Source of the DNA: Nostoc sp. NMS4
GTDB lineage: Bacteria; Cyanobacteriota; Cyanobacteriia; Cyanobacteriales; Nostocaceae
Reading direction: 5' to 3'
Assembly: GCF_017115095.1 (NCBI RefSeq)
Contig: NZ_JABXKI010000050.1
Location: forward strand, 1-62,353
Length of the DNA stretch: 62,353 bases
The notes beneath the pieces were generated by a model that ran no database searches, had not been told where the DNA came from, and was given only the letters and a program-made list of their open reading frames with translations. The position numbers were made by a program, and so were the translations under genes. Positions 19,370-30,243 of this stretch are shown piece by piece. Each line of letters starts with the position of its first letter. Position 1 is the stretch's first letter.

Positions 19370-19660
19370 AGACTTCTTGCAAAAATCCTTAAATCACCCC
19401 TCCCCAACCCTCCCCTTCACATCGGGGAGGGAGAAAGATTTCAAGTTTCCCCCCAATATATCCTACGGTGTATACACAAGTCCTTCTCACCCCCTCTAAC
19501 TCCCCCTTGCAAAGGGGGAGAATCGGATATTTCCCCCCTTTGCAAGGGGGGATTAAGGGGGGTAAATTCAGGGTTTGGGCTTCATTACTAATATGTGTAT
19601 ACACCGTAGCCAATATATCGGGGGATTAAGGGGGGTCTATTCCACTTATGCAAGAGGTCT
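19370..19660. mobile_element. outer inverted-repeat element (family C), disrupted by a nested element
   Basis: Ends agacttcttgcaaaaat / cttatgcaagaggtct are inverted repeats. Confidence 0.7.
19463..19609. mobile_element. MITE-like element, family B copy 2, nested, with 10-bp target duplication
   Basis: Ends ctacggtgtatacac / gtgtatacaccgtag; flanked by ccaatatatc at 19453-19462 and 19610-19619. Confidence 0.9.
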
Positions 19661-19814
19661 CTTGATTTTCTCGCCCTAAAATTTCTGGACTTCTACAAAA
19701 ACTTATATTTAACTACAACAATTTTAAAATTGTCATGTAAGTACACAGCATAAACAAAAAAAATCCAAAAAAATTTACTTCTTAATTTTTTATTGTAACG
19801 AAATATTAACTTTG

Positions 19815-20600
19815 TTATAGAACTATGTCAACTTCATCACCAATGTGTAAAACTTTTCCGGCTGATGATGGGGGTAATTGAGTATTGATACTCAATCTAT
19901 AAAAATGATTAAAAGGCGATGAAGCAACCCAATTTGGCAGAGTTGCTTGTCGCTGGGTTGTAAAGATTTTTTGGAAGTTTGGGTAAGCTTCCCCTAAGTA
20001 AGAATCGCGTGTTGGGACTATACAACGCTGACATGGGTTAACCCCTAAAAAGTCTACATTTCCCACTTGAAAGGATACGAAATCACCTTGTTCGCTAAAT
20101 AGCCGATCTTCCCAAAATGCTGGGACACCAGCGATTTCGATGTTGGCACGCATCCGACGGCGCATTTCATCTACACTTAAACCAGGAAACCAAGAAGCTA
20201 CTTCTGCTAATGTGGCCGTACTAATTACCGTTGGGCCAAGTGAGTCTGTATCGTCAGGAAAACCCATCAAAGAGTTTTGTCCCAATGTGACAGCAAACTC
20301 AAAATAATTACTCAAAGTTGCTTCTAATGCTTGCCGTTCCTCATCCAGATGAAAAACTTGTTGTAAGTCGCCATCTGGGATTTGCAACGAGATAGTTCTA
20401 TTTAAGAGTGCAAATTGCGCCCTTAGTAAATGGATTTTAGCATGACGCTTGCCATTGACAAATCTACGTTTTTCGTCAAAAATGGCAAACTCGCGGTCAT
20501 ACTGTAATGCGCCACTGGCAAGAACTCTAGCATTTTCAACTTCCACACCATCCAGTGATTTAACTGGATACAGTAAAATCTTCGCTAGGTAGGGCTTCAT
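19815..20600 (-). CDS. MOSC domain protein (start trimmed from 20756 to 20600)
   Basis: MKPYLAKILLYPVKSLDGVEVENARVL and NPCQRCIVPTRD are typical of MOSC-N/MOSC proteins; upstream codons lie in repeat DNA. Confidence 0.85.
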   Translation of the reverse strand: MKPYLAKILLYPVKSLDGVEVENARVLASGALQYDREFAIFDEKRRFVNGKRHAKIHLLRAQFALLNRTISLQIPDGDLQQVFHLDEERQALEATLSNYFEFAVTLGQNSLMGFPDDTDSLGPTVISTATLAEVASWFPGLSVDEMRRRMRANIEIAGVPAFWEDRLFSEQGDFVSFQVGNVDFLGVNPCQRCIVPTRDSYLGEAYPNFQKIFTTQRQATLPNWVASSPFNHFYRLSINTQLPPSSAGKVLHIGDEVDIVL

Positions 20601-20716
20601 AGCAATATTAGATTTGAGATTTGGCAAAAAGTCGCAGCGTCGGCTTCTGGCTCCACCAAGGCTAAATAGCTGAGAAATCACGGTTTTACCCCACCTTAAC
20701 CCTCCCCTTGGAAAGG

Positions 20717-20864
20717 CTTCGGTGTACACACAAGTCTGAAATAGCTGATTAACCAAGGTTTTACCCCACCCTAACCCTCCCCTTGCAAAGGGGAGGGAAC
20801 TAGATTTTCCCCCCTTTATAAGGGGGGATTAAGGGGGGTAATTCGACTTGTGTATACACCGTAG
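20717..20864. mobile_element. MITE-like element, family B copy 3 (opposite orientation to copy 1)
   Basis: Ends cttcggtgtacacacaagtc / gacttgtgtatacaccgtag; no clear target duplication. Confidence 0.8.
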
Positions 20865-21052
20865 TCTTTTTAAGGGGGGCTAGGGGGGATCAAGAGGTGC
20901 TGAAAATTACAGCTAACGACTTTTCAAACAACCTCTAAGAGCAAACTGAACCTTTCAAGAGGGATTTTGGATTTTAGATTGGTGATTTAATAGTCCCCAA
21001 TCTAAAATCTAAAATTCTTTTGTTAACGATCCATTTAAACAATATTGTTAAT

Positions 21053-21694
21053 TTATGGATATACTGGCGATTTATCGATGCCGCCAATATGATTTAAAGG
21101 CCAGAAGCGAACTACAGCACGTCCAATAATATTTTGACGGGGGACAAGACCCCAGCAGCGGCCATCATAACTACTGTTACGATTATCACCCAGTACTAAA
21201 TATGAATCGGCTGGTATAGTTTGGGGTTTTGCTAAAAAAGGTGGCTGTGGCCCTGATTGGCAAACATCAATAACTGTAGTCTGCCCAGAACTGAGGTAAT
21301 TGGATTCTGGGAGAGATTTGTTGTTGATATAGACTTTGCCATCCTTAAGTTGTATTTTTTCTCCAGGCAAGCCAATTATACGTTTAATAAAAGCATCTTG
21401 ATATTGTTCTTTTTGTAGCTCTTTTGTCGGTGAAAATACTACGATATCCCCCCGTTGCGGGTCAGCAAATTTATACTTCAACTTATCGACAATAATTTTG
21501 TCTGCCTCCCACTGGTTTGGCGTACCATGCAGAGTTGGTTCCATTGAGCCAGAAGGAATCCAGCGTGCTTCAGCAACAAAGGTACGAATTCCCAGAGCTA
21601 GAACAATGCTCAATACAATTGTTCTACCTAGCTCTGCGATCCAGGAATTATCGGGTTGTTGACTAGAGTTGTTATCAGACACTTGATTATGCAT
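21053..21694 (-). CDS. lepB: signal peptidase I
   Basis: RWIPSGSMEPTL, KRIIGLPGE, LGDNRNSSYDGRCWG motifs. Confidence 0.95.
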   Translation of the reverse strand: MHNQVSDNNSSQQPDNSWIAELGRTIVLSIVLALGIRTFVAEARWIPSGSMEPTLHGTPNQWEADKIIVDKLKYKFADPQRGDIVVFSPTKELQKEQYQDAFIKRIIGLPGEKIQLKDGKVYINNKSLPESNYLSSGQTTVIDVCQSGPQPPFLAKPQTIPADSYLVLGDNRNSSYDGRCWGLVPRQNIIGRAVVRFWPLNHIGGIDKSPVYP

Positions 21695-21949
21695 GAAATT
21701 ACTTAACTTAACGAAAGATGTAGGTAATTAACTCGCCTAGTGAGACTTTATCTGTTAATCTTAACGGGAAAATTTTAATTTCCTATTTATGTTTGCATCT
21801 TGACTACCAATTTTAGATTGTGGATTTTAAAAATAAACTTTTTTTTAAGGCGCGGCAAAAATTGGTTACTCCGATCGCAAATAAGTTTAACCTAAAAGCA
21901 TGGTTCTCTGTAATACATAGCTCCCAGTCTAAACTTGGTTATCTTTATG

Positions 21950-23266
21950 TCATCTGCAAAAATGTTACTGATTCGCCAAGCTCGCATAATCTTACCCGAT
22001 GGTGAACTGATGGTTGGGGATGTTTTGACGCGCGATCGCCAAATAATCGAAGTTGCGCCAGAAATCTCGCAAACACCACTAGCCACTGAAGTTGACGCAG
22101 AAGGCTTAACTTTGTTGCCAGGAGTTATCGATCCGCAGGTACATTTCCGGGAACCTGGACTAGAACACAAGGAAGATTTATTCACCGCCAGTTGTGCCTG
22201 TGCCAAAGGGGGAGTCACTTCATTTTTAGAAATGCCCAATACGCGCCCCCTAACAACGACACAGCAAGCGTTAGACGACAAGTTAGAACGGGCTTCACAC
22301 AAGTCCTTGGTTAATTATGGCTTTTTTATTGGGGCAACAGCAGAGAATCTACCAGATTTGCTTTTAGCAAAGCCAACACCGGGAATTAAGATTTTCATGG
22401 GGTCGATGCATGGTCAGTTATTGATTGATGGTGAAACAGCATTGGAGGCGATCTTTGCCAAAGGCGATCGCTTAATTGCCGTTCATGCCGAAGACCAAGC
22501 TAGAATCAATCAACGCCGCCAAGAATTTGCCAATATTCACGATCCAGCCGTTCACTCGCAAATTCAAGACGATCAAGCGGCGTTGCTGGCAACCCAACTA
22601 GCATTAAAACTTTCTCAAAGATATCAACGTCGGTTGCATATTCTCCACATGTCAACAGCCCTAGAAGCAGATTTGCTGCGTCAGGAGAAACCGAGTTGGG
22701 TTACAGCAGAGGTGACACCACAACATTTATTGTTAAATACTAGTGCTTATGAAACAATTGGCACATTAGCACAGATGAATCCACCTTTGCGATCGCCCCA
22801 CGATAACGAAGTTCTCTGGCAAGCTTTGCGCGATGGCGTGATTGATTTCATCGCTACAGATCACGCGCCGCACACCTTAGAAGAAAAAGCTCAAGAATAC
22901 CCCAATAGTCCTTCGGGAATGCCTGGGGTGGAAACTTCCCTCGCTTTGATGTTAACTGCGGCAATGGAAGGAAAGTGTACTATGGCTGAAGTTGTGAACT
23001 GGATGTCTAAAGCTGTAGCTGTGGCTTATGGTATTCCGAATAAGGGAGCGATCGCACCTGGTTACGATGCCGATTTAGTACTTGTAGATTTAAACACATA
23101 CCGCCCAGTCCGGCGCGAGGAACTTTTAACCAAATGCCATTGGAGTCCCTTTGAAGGCTGGAATCTGACAGGCTGGGCTAAAACCACCATTGTCGGCGGT
23201 GAAATAGTTTATGACAAAGGCCAGGTAAATACGCAAGTGCGGGGTCAAGCTTTAACTTTCTTATAG
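21950..23266 (+). CDS. pyrC: dihydroorotase
   Basis: GVIDPQVHFREPGLEHKEDL, IFMGSMHGQLLIDGE and IATDHAPHTLEEK motifs; start chosen at MSSAKMLLIRQ. Confidence 0.9.
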   Translation, partial: SSAKMLLIRQARIILPDGELMVGDVLTRDRQIIEVAPEISQTPLATEVDAEGLTLLPGVIDPQVHFREPGLEHKEDLFTASCACAKGGVTSFLEMPNTRPLTTTQQALDDKLERASHKSLVNYGFFIGATAENLPDLLLAKPTPGIKIFMGSMHGQLLIDGETALEAIFAKGDRLIAVHAEDQARINQRRQEFANIHDPAVHSQIQDDQAALLATQLALKLSQRYQRRLHILHMSTALEADLLRQEKPSWVTAEVTPQHLLLNTSAYETIGTLAQMNPPLRSPHDNEVLWQALRDGVIDFIATDHAPHTLEEKAQEYPNSPSGMPGVETSLALMLTAAMEGKCTMAEVVNWMSKAVAVAYGIPNKGAIAPGYDADLVLVDLNTYRPVRREELLTKCHWSPFEGWNLTGWAKTTIVGGEIVYDKGQVNTQVRGQALTFL

Positions 23267-23361
23267 CAAATATGTATTTAAGCTTACGTAGCAGACAGGT
23301 AATTATACATCAAAGCCATACTTGAACTGGCAAGATTTTCATCTATCCAAAGAGAATTGCT

Positions 23362-24537
23362 ATGTCCTTCAAAATTTTGGCTTTAGATGGTGGCGGTGTT
23401 CGTGGAATTGTTGCAGCCCGAATACTTCAACAAGTAGAACAAGAAATTAGAAATCAGGGAAAAGGAGAGTTTTTACACGAATACTTTGACATGATTGCTG
23501 GTACTTCTACTGGTTCAATATTAGCAGGAGGGATTGCGATCGGAGAGGAGAGCGAACAACTCATTAAAATGTATAAAAATAGAGGTAAAGATATATTTCC
23601 TCTGGAGATAAAAGAGCGCTACAAAAACTTTCCGCCGATCATCAAATCAATTATTGAGGTATTTTCCCCATCTAAATATTCCCATGATGGAATTACTAGC
23701 GTTCTCAAAGATGCTTATAAATCCATAAGAATCAAGGATATTGAAAAACCCATTCTTTTGATTCTTGCTTACGATACGTTATATCGCAACACCACATTTT
23801 TTACAAATTGTCATCCCGATTTAGGAGACAGATGGTACGATGACTGTTATTTATGGGAAATATGTACCGCTTCTGCTTCAGCGCCTACTTTTTTCCCACC
23901 ATATAAATTAGAACCTGTAGATAAACAAAAGTTTGGTGACTGGGAATTCCCACACATTGATGGAGGAGTTTCTGCTAATAATCCTTCTCTTGCAGCTTTG
24001 AGTTTAGTTATGAGGATTAGTCAATCTTCAGTATCTCCAGCAATCAAGCAAAAATATAAACTAGATAATCTGCGATTGGAAGATGTTTCTATCCTTTCTA
24101 TTGGCACTGGTCAAACTGGTCAACCATATCAATATCAGCAGATAAGCAGATGGAGAGGCTTAGACTGGATAAAAAATCTGACTAACATCTTTATGGAACC
24201 TACATCTGAGATTGATAGTACGATTTGCCGACAAATCATGGGTGGATATGAGTCTAAACGTTACTTACGTCTTCAGTTTGACTTAAATGAGACATTTAAA
24301 CCCAAACCAAAAGAGACTTATAAAGATCCTCGCATTGTATTACCTCCAGAAGATCGAAAAAACAAATTTACAGGCGAAAAAGTCAGTGAAGAAATAGATA
24401 ATACTAATTCCGAGATTCTTCAGCAGTTGATAGATACTACCTCTGCATTCATCGATCGCGGTCTTACGTACTACACTAGAGATGACTCCGGCTCTCCGAT
24501 AAAAAATGCGATCGCGTCTTTTGTTAGAGATAACTAG
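23362..24537 (+). CDS. patatin-like phospholipase
   Basis: DGGGVRG oxyanion motif, GTSTG nucleophile elbow, DGGVSANNP catalytic Asp. Confidence 0.93.
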   Translation: MSFKILALDGGGVRGIVAARILQQVEQEIRNQGKGEFLHEYFDMIAGTSTGSILAGGIAIGEESEQLIKMYKNRGKDIFPLEIKERYKNFPPIIKSIIEVFSPSKYSHDGITSVLKDAYKSIRIKDIEKPILLILAYDTLYRNTTFFTNCHPDLGDRWYDDCYLWEICTASASAPTFFPPYKLEPVDKQKFGDWEFPHIDGGVSANNPSLAALSLVMRISQSSVSPAIKQKYKLDNLRLEDVSILSIGTGQTGQPYQYQQISRWRGLDWIKNLTNIFMEPTSEIDSTICRQIMGGYESKRYLRLQFDLNETFKPKPKETYKDPRIVLPPEDRKNKFTGEKVSEEIDNTNSEILQQLIDTTSAFIDRGLTYYTRDDSGSPIKNAIASFVRDN

Positions 24538-24713
24538 CAATCTGCGTTATTATTTACAAGCAGAAAAACTTTCGTAGTCAAGACTCGATTCCTAGATTTG
24601 TAATCTGAAGTGTTGACTACGAAACTTCCCCAAAAATTAATGAGATATACCACAGTGCATCCACGTAAGCATATTAACTTCAAGTTTTGATAAAGCATCT
24701 TGTATTTCTAGAT

Positions 24714-24739
24714 AACATATCGTATTTCTACGATATGTT
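24714..24739. terminator. perfect 11-bp hairpin
   Basis: aacatatcgta-tttc-tacgatatgtt; lacks an immediate strong T-run, so terminator function is tentative. Confidence 0.45.
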
Positions 24740-25505
24740 TTAGTTAATATTTTTTTGATATCGGTGCTAATTACAGATGTGAATCTAAGAATTTATTGCT
24801 AATTAAAATTATTAAAAATAATTTTGAGAATTTATAAAATACTTTATTTTTTTGTATAGATTGTGAACTTAACTTGGGAATACTAAGTGTAAGAAAAGTT
24901 AAAATTATACAGAAACTGATGATTGCTTAACTTTTTTTACTAGCATTCGCTGCTAAATAATCTAGATTGCTTCTTTGAACCACAGTAGGGAACTAATCGG
25001 GTTCAGTCGAAGCTGATTAAGTTCTCTCAAAACTCTCATTGAACCCAACAACAGTTTATTTACACTTGCTTGATTCGTGTACCAACCATCTAAATCAGTT
25101 TTTAACTGTTTATTACAGCAACAAAGCTAGTAGATGCCAATTCTAAATATATCCCGTTTCGTTAAGAATCCTCTAGGTTCACTACTATTCGGATAAGATA
25201 ACCCCGCCTGGATTTGAGGAGTGAAGGAAAAAGCAGTCTCCCTTTTTCAAGAAAACCAGTGCGTTGCAAATTTTCCCAAATTTTTAGAGACAGGTGTCGG
25301 CTTTGCTGACTACCAGTTTTTGACTGAAGAAAAGCTGATTAAATATTTTTGTTTTGGTTGAGATAACAATGTTAGTAACTGATAGTGGTGAACGTGGTAG
25401 TGGTAGATAGAACGAGCGTAAAGTTCTCTCTCGATTATTTGCAGAAATTTTTTAGTATTGCGAGCAAAAAAGTGAAGTCCCTCGTATTTTAGTCGGGAGA
25501 TAAGC

Positions 25506-25961
25506 TCAAATCGCGGCAATGACTTTACTAATGGCACAATTGAATGGTGTAAGTTCGACTTGACGAGTGCCTTCATGTCCATAAGTCAAACTCACATTCA
25601 AATAACTATCAGGCTTGTAAGGCAATCGTTCCGCCCATTCAACTGCTACAATTCCTGGTATCACTTCAACACCTTCCCAGTAACTTTCTAAATTTAGGGT
25701 TGCAACTTCTTGCGGTTCTAAGCGATATAAATCCAAGTGGTAAAGAGGAAAGCGCCCTTCCGTGTACTCATTAATCAGCGTGAAAGTTGGACTGACAATG
25801 GGTTCAGCAATTCCTAAACCTTTGCCAATGCCTTGAACTAAAGTAGTTTTACCAGCGCCTAAATCACCTTCTAGTAAAATTACACTACCAGGTGTCAGGG
25901 ATTCGCCAAGAGTAATACCTAAGCGTAGTGTCGCTTCTGTATCTGCAAGAAAAATTTTCAT
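25506..25961 (-). CDS. tsaE: tRNA threonylcarbamoyladenosine biosynthesis ATPase TsaE
   Basis: LEGDLGAGKTTLVQGIGKGLG, SPTFTLINEY, HLDLYRL. Confidence 0.95.
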   Translation of the reverse strand: MKIFLADTEATLRLGITLGESLTPGSVILLEGDLGAGKTTLVQGIGKGLGIAEPIVSPTFTLINEYTEGRFPLYHLDLYRLEPQEVATLNLESYWEGVEVIPGIVAVEWAERLPYKPDSYLNVSLTYGHEGTRQVELTPFNCAISKVIAAI

Positions 25962-26010
25962 AATTAATCATTAGTTTAAACAAAAGACAAATGACAAACT
26001 TTCATCTTCC

Positions 26011-27414
26011 TTAATTTTGAATTTTAAATTTTGAATTTTGAATTCCCCGAAGGGACTGAACTCTACCGTACCAGCGTAATAACACTTGTGCTAGTTTCTG
26101 CGGATTGTGACGTACAAAACCTGTTTCATCTTCATACAAAACATTAGCTGGAACAATCCGTCTCCCTAGCTGAGTTACAGCTTCTCTATCGAGGAAAACG
26201 GGATGGGAGTTTTGTTGGGCGTAGCGGATGAGTGATTGCTCTGAGGGTGATTTTTTGTGTATCAGTACAGCATCGAATAGCCGTCTTTGTCCACAAGCAG
26301 CATCAATTGCTCTGATATGATCGGCAACAGTGTAACCTTCAGTTTCTCCTGGTTGAGTCATTATATTGCAGATATAAATACGGGGGGCATCTGTTTGAGC
26401 GATCGCATCGGCAATTTCTGGTACTAATAAATTAGGAATCAGGCTGGTATAAAGACTACCTGGGCCAATAATGATGTAATCAGCTTCTTTGATTGCCTTA
26501 ATAGCTGCTGGTACTGCCGGCGGATTAGCCGGAATGCAGCCAATTTTGACAATTTTACCGCCGGCTTTCGGAATACTAGACTCCCCCTCAATCCGACGAC
26601 CATCGGCTAATTCTGCCCACAGGCGAACATCACTGAGAGTTGCTGGTAGTACTTGTCCCCGTACTGCTAGAACTTTAGAACTGGCTGCAACTGCTTGTTC
26701 TAAGTCTCCAGTAATATCACTCATTGCCGTTAAAAACAAATTGCCAAAACTGTGGCCAGTTAACCCATCTCCAGCCCGAAAACGGTATTGAAACAATTCT
26801 GTTAATAACTTTTCTTCATCTGCTAGTGCAGCCAAACAATTGCGAATATCCCCTGGTGGTAGCACTCCAAATTCTTGACGCAAACGCCCAGAAGAGCCAC
26901 CATCATCAGCGACAGTGACGATCGCAGTAATATTAGCGCTGTAGGTTTTCAGTCCCCTTAACAACGTCGAAAGCCCCGTACCACCACCAATTACGACTAT
27001 TTTCGGGCCTCGGTACAATCGACGATGGGCCAGCAAGACATCAATGAGTTCCTCTCCGCCTTCTGCTCTTAGTACCTTAGTAATTGAGCCTACGGTGCGA
27101 GTTTGTCCCCAAAGCACTAACAGTATGCCGCCAAGCAGCACCAAAGGCCCACTTATATAGTTGGGTAAGAGGTTGGCAATGACTCCCAGGAAACCTCTAA
27201 TCAACTCGATCATCCAAAAAATTGGGGTCAGTTTAATCCAAATGGCTAACCCCAAACTCGCCAGCAGTACACCCCCAACACTGATCAACAACCAACGTTT
27301 TACCGATAGTCCAGGGGATAACCATTTGAACCACTGGTTAACCCGATAAGAAGTACGAGAGCGCGACTGCTTTTGCAGGGCGTTGAGGGCTTGTCTAAGA
27401 AAACCAATTGACAT
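26011..27414 (-). CDS. YvcK/CofD-like gluconeogenesis factor protein
   Basis: [56 protein letters not shown]-terminus [11 protein letters not shown] derives from repeat DNA. Confidence 0.93.
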   Translation of the reverse strand: MSIGFLRQALNALQKQSRSRTSYRVNQWFKWLSPGLSVKRWLLISVGGVLLASLGLAIWIKLTPIFWMIELIRGFLGVIANLLPNYISGPLVLLGGILLVLWGQTRTVGSITKVLRAEGGEELIDVLLAHRRLYRGPKIVVIGGGTGLSTLLRGLKTYSANITAIVTVADDGGSSGRLRQEFGVLPPGDIRNCLAALADEEKLLTELFQYRFRAGDGLTGHSFGNLFLTAMSDITGDLEQAVAASSKVLAVRGQVLPATLSDVRLWAELADGRRIEGESSIPKAGGKIVKIGCIPANPPAVPAAIKAIKEADYIIIGPGSLYTSLIPNLLVPEIADAIAQTDAPRIYICNIMTQPGETEGYTVADHIRAIDAACGQRRLFDAVLIHKKSPSEQSLIRYAQQNSHPVFLDREAVTQLGRRIVPANVLYEDETGFVRHNPQKLAQVLLRWYGRVQSLRGIQNSKFKIQN

Positions 27415-27588
27415 ACCTGATTTGGAGCAGTGCTACAAACAATAATTAACAGAAAATCTACACAACTTGGTTTAAAACACCAGGCGTGAAACTATTATAT
27501 TTGTCAATCCTATTAGACTAAGAGCAAGTCGTGAAGATTGCCAGTATTTTTAGTTGAACATTACCCTGGCTTGGTAAAAGTGAATTTC

Positions 27589-28080
27589 ATGGAAAAACGA
27601 ATTTTAGGATTAGATCCAGGACTGGCAATTTTAGGATTTGGGGCAATTAACTGCATACAAAATCCCAACAAACTACCAGAGACTACAGTAAATATGCTGG
27701 ATTTTGGAGTGATTAAAACGTCAGCAGATGTAGAAATGGGACAGCGCCTATGTACCTTGTTTGATGATTTACATACCGTGATGGAGGAATTTCAACCAGA
27801 TTTAGTGGCGATCGAGAAACTATTCTTCTATCGTATGTCAAGTACAATCTTGGTTGCACAGGCGCGGGGTATAGTTATTTTAGTGTTGGGTCAGCGTCGT
27901 CTTCCTTATGTAGAGTTTACGCCGGCTCAAATTAAACAAGCTTTAACAGGCTATGGCAATGCTGATAAGTCAGAAGTGCAAGAGGCGGTAGCGCGGGAGT
28001 TGGATTTAGATGAAATTCCTAAACCTGATGATGCTGCGGATGCTTTGGCGGTGGCTTTGACGGCTTCTTATCAGCTGTAG
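27589..28080 (+). CDS. ruvC: crossover junction endodeoxyribonuclease RuvC
   Basis: [34 protein letters not shown]; start trimmed to [11 protein letters not shown]. Confidence 0.95.
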   Translation: MEKRILGLDPGLAILGFGAINCIQNPNKLPETTVNMLDFGVIKTSADVEMGQRLCTLFDDLHTVMEEFQPDLVAIEKLFFYRMSSTILVAQARGIVILVLGQRRLPYVEFTPAQIKQALTGYGNADKSEVQEAVARELDLDEIPKPDDAADALAVALTASYQL

Positions 28081-28328
28081 GTGTGGTAAAAAGAGAATAA
28101 AGTTCTTAAAAGTTTTTTCTGGTCATAATATTACAGAGAAAAATTTAATATGTATTCCCAATAAATAGTATTTTTCTCAGTATATTTTCTGTGAATTTTT
28201 GTATGCTAAATCATAAATTAATAGTAAAAATCGTGACATCCTATTTGAGCTTGGAGTATAGTTTCAAACAACATCAGTTTAAAAATGATGTTTATACTTA
28301 GAAGTAAGTAAATGAAAGCAGGTGCATA

Positions 28329-29222
28329 ATGAAACTACAAGATTTTTTGGCAAAAGAGGAGAAATGGGGATTAGAGGCGATCGCAGAAGATGCAGACTTA
28401 GCTCGTCAGATTCAGATATTGTTAATCGGCTTAGGTTTGCTAGAACCTCCATCTGATGGCAAATTTGGTCCTGTTTCTGTGATATCTTTCAAAAAATTTC
28501 AAGAATTAACAAAGACTGAAGAGAGTGGCTTTTTAGGAGCAGTCACAGCTAAAAAACTGATTCAAACCAAAATAGACGATCTTCCTAAGCCCCCTTTAAA
28601 ACTTGGTAATGATATCGCTAGTAAGATTGTGAAATATATGGTATCCAAAGATTATCAGGTATTTGACAATCCCAAAGAATACAACATTGTTTATGTGGAG
28701 GGTATCAATGGAGACTGGACTCTCAACAGTGATACACCCAATCAATTCAACGATCGGCGGATTGTCATTGAAGTAGTAAATGGTGTTCCCAAAATCGTCG
28801 ATCACTGGGAAGCGACTACAGAACCAGGGAGGTATTACACTTATAATCCGATGAATCCTAAAGGAGCAGCGAGGATTCAGTTTGGGCAATATAAAGCTTG
28901 GGCTGTTGGCACTCACGGCACAGCAGAGCCTCACGAAGCATTAGTGCAAGTTGGAGATATAACTGTTTGTAGAGATTTCAACCAAGATTTTAAACGAACT
29001 GGCGATAAGCTTGATACAGGTGATAATTTTTATGTGAATCAACATTACGGCTTTGATTTTCCTCAGAATGATATTCGCCTTGCTAGCGCGGGTTGTTTAG
29101 TAGGACGTACTCGTGAGGGACATAGAGAGTTTATGGCAATTATTAAACAAGACCGTCGTTATGTCGCTAATCGCAAATATACTTTTTACGCTACCGTGAT
29201 TCCTGGGGATGATTTGTTGTGA
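28329..29222 (+). CDS. peptidoglycan-binding-domain protein
   Basis: N-terminal PGB_1-like helices (LLEPPSDGKFGPVSVISFKKFQ); C-terminal ASAGCLVGRTREGHREFM. Confidence 0.65.
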   Translation: MKLQDFLAKEEKWGLEAIAEDADLARQIQILLIGLGLLEPPSDGKFGPVSVISFKKFQELTKTEESGFLGAVTAKKLIQTKIDDLPKPPLKLGNDIASKIVKYMVSKDYQVFDNPKEYNIVYVEGINGDWTLNSDTPNQFNDRRIVIEVVNGVPKIVDHWEATTEPGRYYTYNPMNPKGAARIQFGQYKAWAVGTHGTAEPHEALVQVGDITVCRDFNQDFKRTGDKLDTGDNFYVNQHYGFDFPQNDIRLASAGCLVGRTREGHREFMAIIKQDRRYVANRKYTFYATVIPGDDLL

Positions 29223-29292
29223 ACGTTTCCAGGATGAAGTAATGGTTAATTTATAGCATTTTGTTGTTGTAATGCAACCTTTTATAAGTAAC

Positions 29293-29392
29293 CTAGTGGT
29301 CTGTCAAATTCATTTTGACGATTAGAGAGACGCGATAAATCGCCGTCTCTACAGGAAATTTATCCATCAATTATTTATTGACAGACTACTAG
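29293..29392. mobile_element. 100-bp MITE-like element (family D copy 1)
   Basis: ctagtggtctgtcaa...ttgacagactactag; second copy at 56659-56758 with the same length. Confidence 0.85.
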
Positions 29393-29402
29393 CTTTCTTT
29401 GT

Positions 29403-29984
29403 CTAACCTTGTTCTTGTGGTTGCCCTATCTGTGCCGTCAGCTTCTCTTTATCTTGTCTGCGTTTTTTGGCGTAAAGTTGAATCGTGACTGCCATCAAAA
29501 TAATCATGGCGAAAATAGCCCAAGCCGCGATATCTGTAGGTAAATTATTCTTAAACACAGCCAGTAAGACGATCGCTACTAACATAACTGTAGGTGCTTC
29601 ATTTAAAGCACGCAATTGCTGACCACTCCAGCGACATTCATCTACTGCTAATTTCTTCATCAGTCGAGCGCAGTAATGATGATAGCCAATTAAAATAGCC
29701 ACAAACAGCAGTTTGATATGTAACCAGCCTTCTTTTAAAATATCCGGTTCAGTGCTTACTAAACCGATGGCCATTGCGATCGTCACGTACATTCCTGGGT
29801 TCGTGATAATATAGTAAAGGCGCTTTTCCATGATTTGATACTGATTTTTCAGTATCGTTTTTGCTGGCTCCGGTTCAAGGTTTGCTTCAACGTGATAGAT
29901 AAAAAGACGTACTAGGTAGAATAAACCAGCAAACCAAACTACAAACCCGACAATATGAAAGGCTTTAAACCATGAATAAGCCAT
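29403..29984 (-). CDS. hemJ: protoporphyrinogen IX oxidase HemJ-like membrane protein
   Basis: WFKAFHIVGFVVWFAGLFYLVRLFIYHVEA, WLHIKLLFVAILIGYHHYC, RALNEAPTVMLVAIV. Confidence 0.9.
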   Translation of the reverse strand: MAYSWFKAFHIVGFVVWFAGLFYLVRLFIYHVEANLEPEPAKTILKNQYQIMEKRLYYIITNPGMYVTIAMAIGLVSTEPDILKEGWLHIKLLFVAILIGYHHYCARLMKKLAVDECRWSGQQLRALNEAPTVMLVAIVLLAVFKNNLPTDIAAWAIFAMIILMAVTIQLYAKKRRQDKEKLTAQIGQPQEQG

Positions 29985-30051
29985 GAATCATAATCTCCTT
30001 TACTTGTGGTTGCGATGCATTTTTAATGGTAATAAAAAGTAGTCAGGAGCC

Positions 30052-30203
30052 AGAATTCAGAATTCAGAATAATCTACCAGTTAAAGGATGGAGTTTTGAA
30101 ATAACATTTTAATTGTGCCACTCAATCTTCCATTTAGTGGACTACATTGATGATTTTACATCCTCCACTAATTGATTCTGATTCCTGAATTCTGAATTCT
30201 GAC
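30052..30203. repeat. inverted-repeat-bounded intergenic element
   Basis: cagaattcagaattcag at the left, ctgaattctgaattctg at the right. Confidence 0.6.
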
Positions 30204-30243
30204 ATTCATTTTTATAATATCGATTTTTGCCAAAGCTATATTA

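Noticed and set aside
23362-24537. Patatin as a CBASS effector (CapV-like)
   Set aside because: No nucleotide cyclase or other CBASS gene in the neighbourhood; flanks are pyrC and tsaE.
25310-25582. 90-aa ORF overlapping tsaE
   Set aside because: Overlaps the real tsaE C-terminus in another frame. Lacks domain features.
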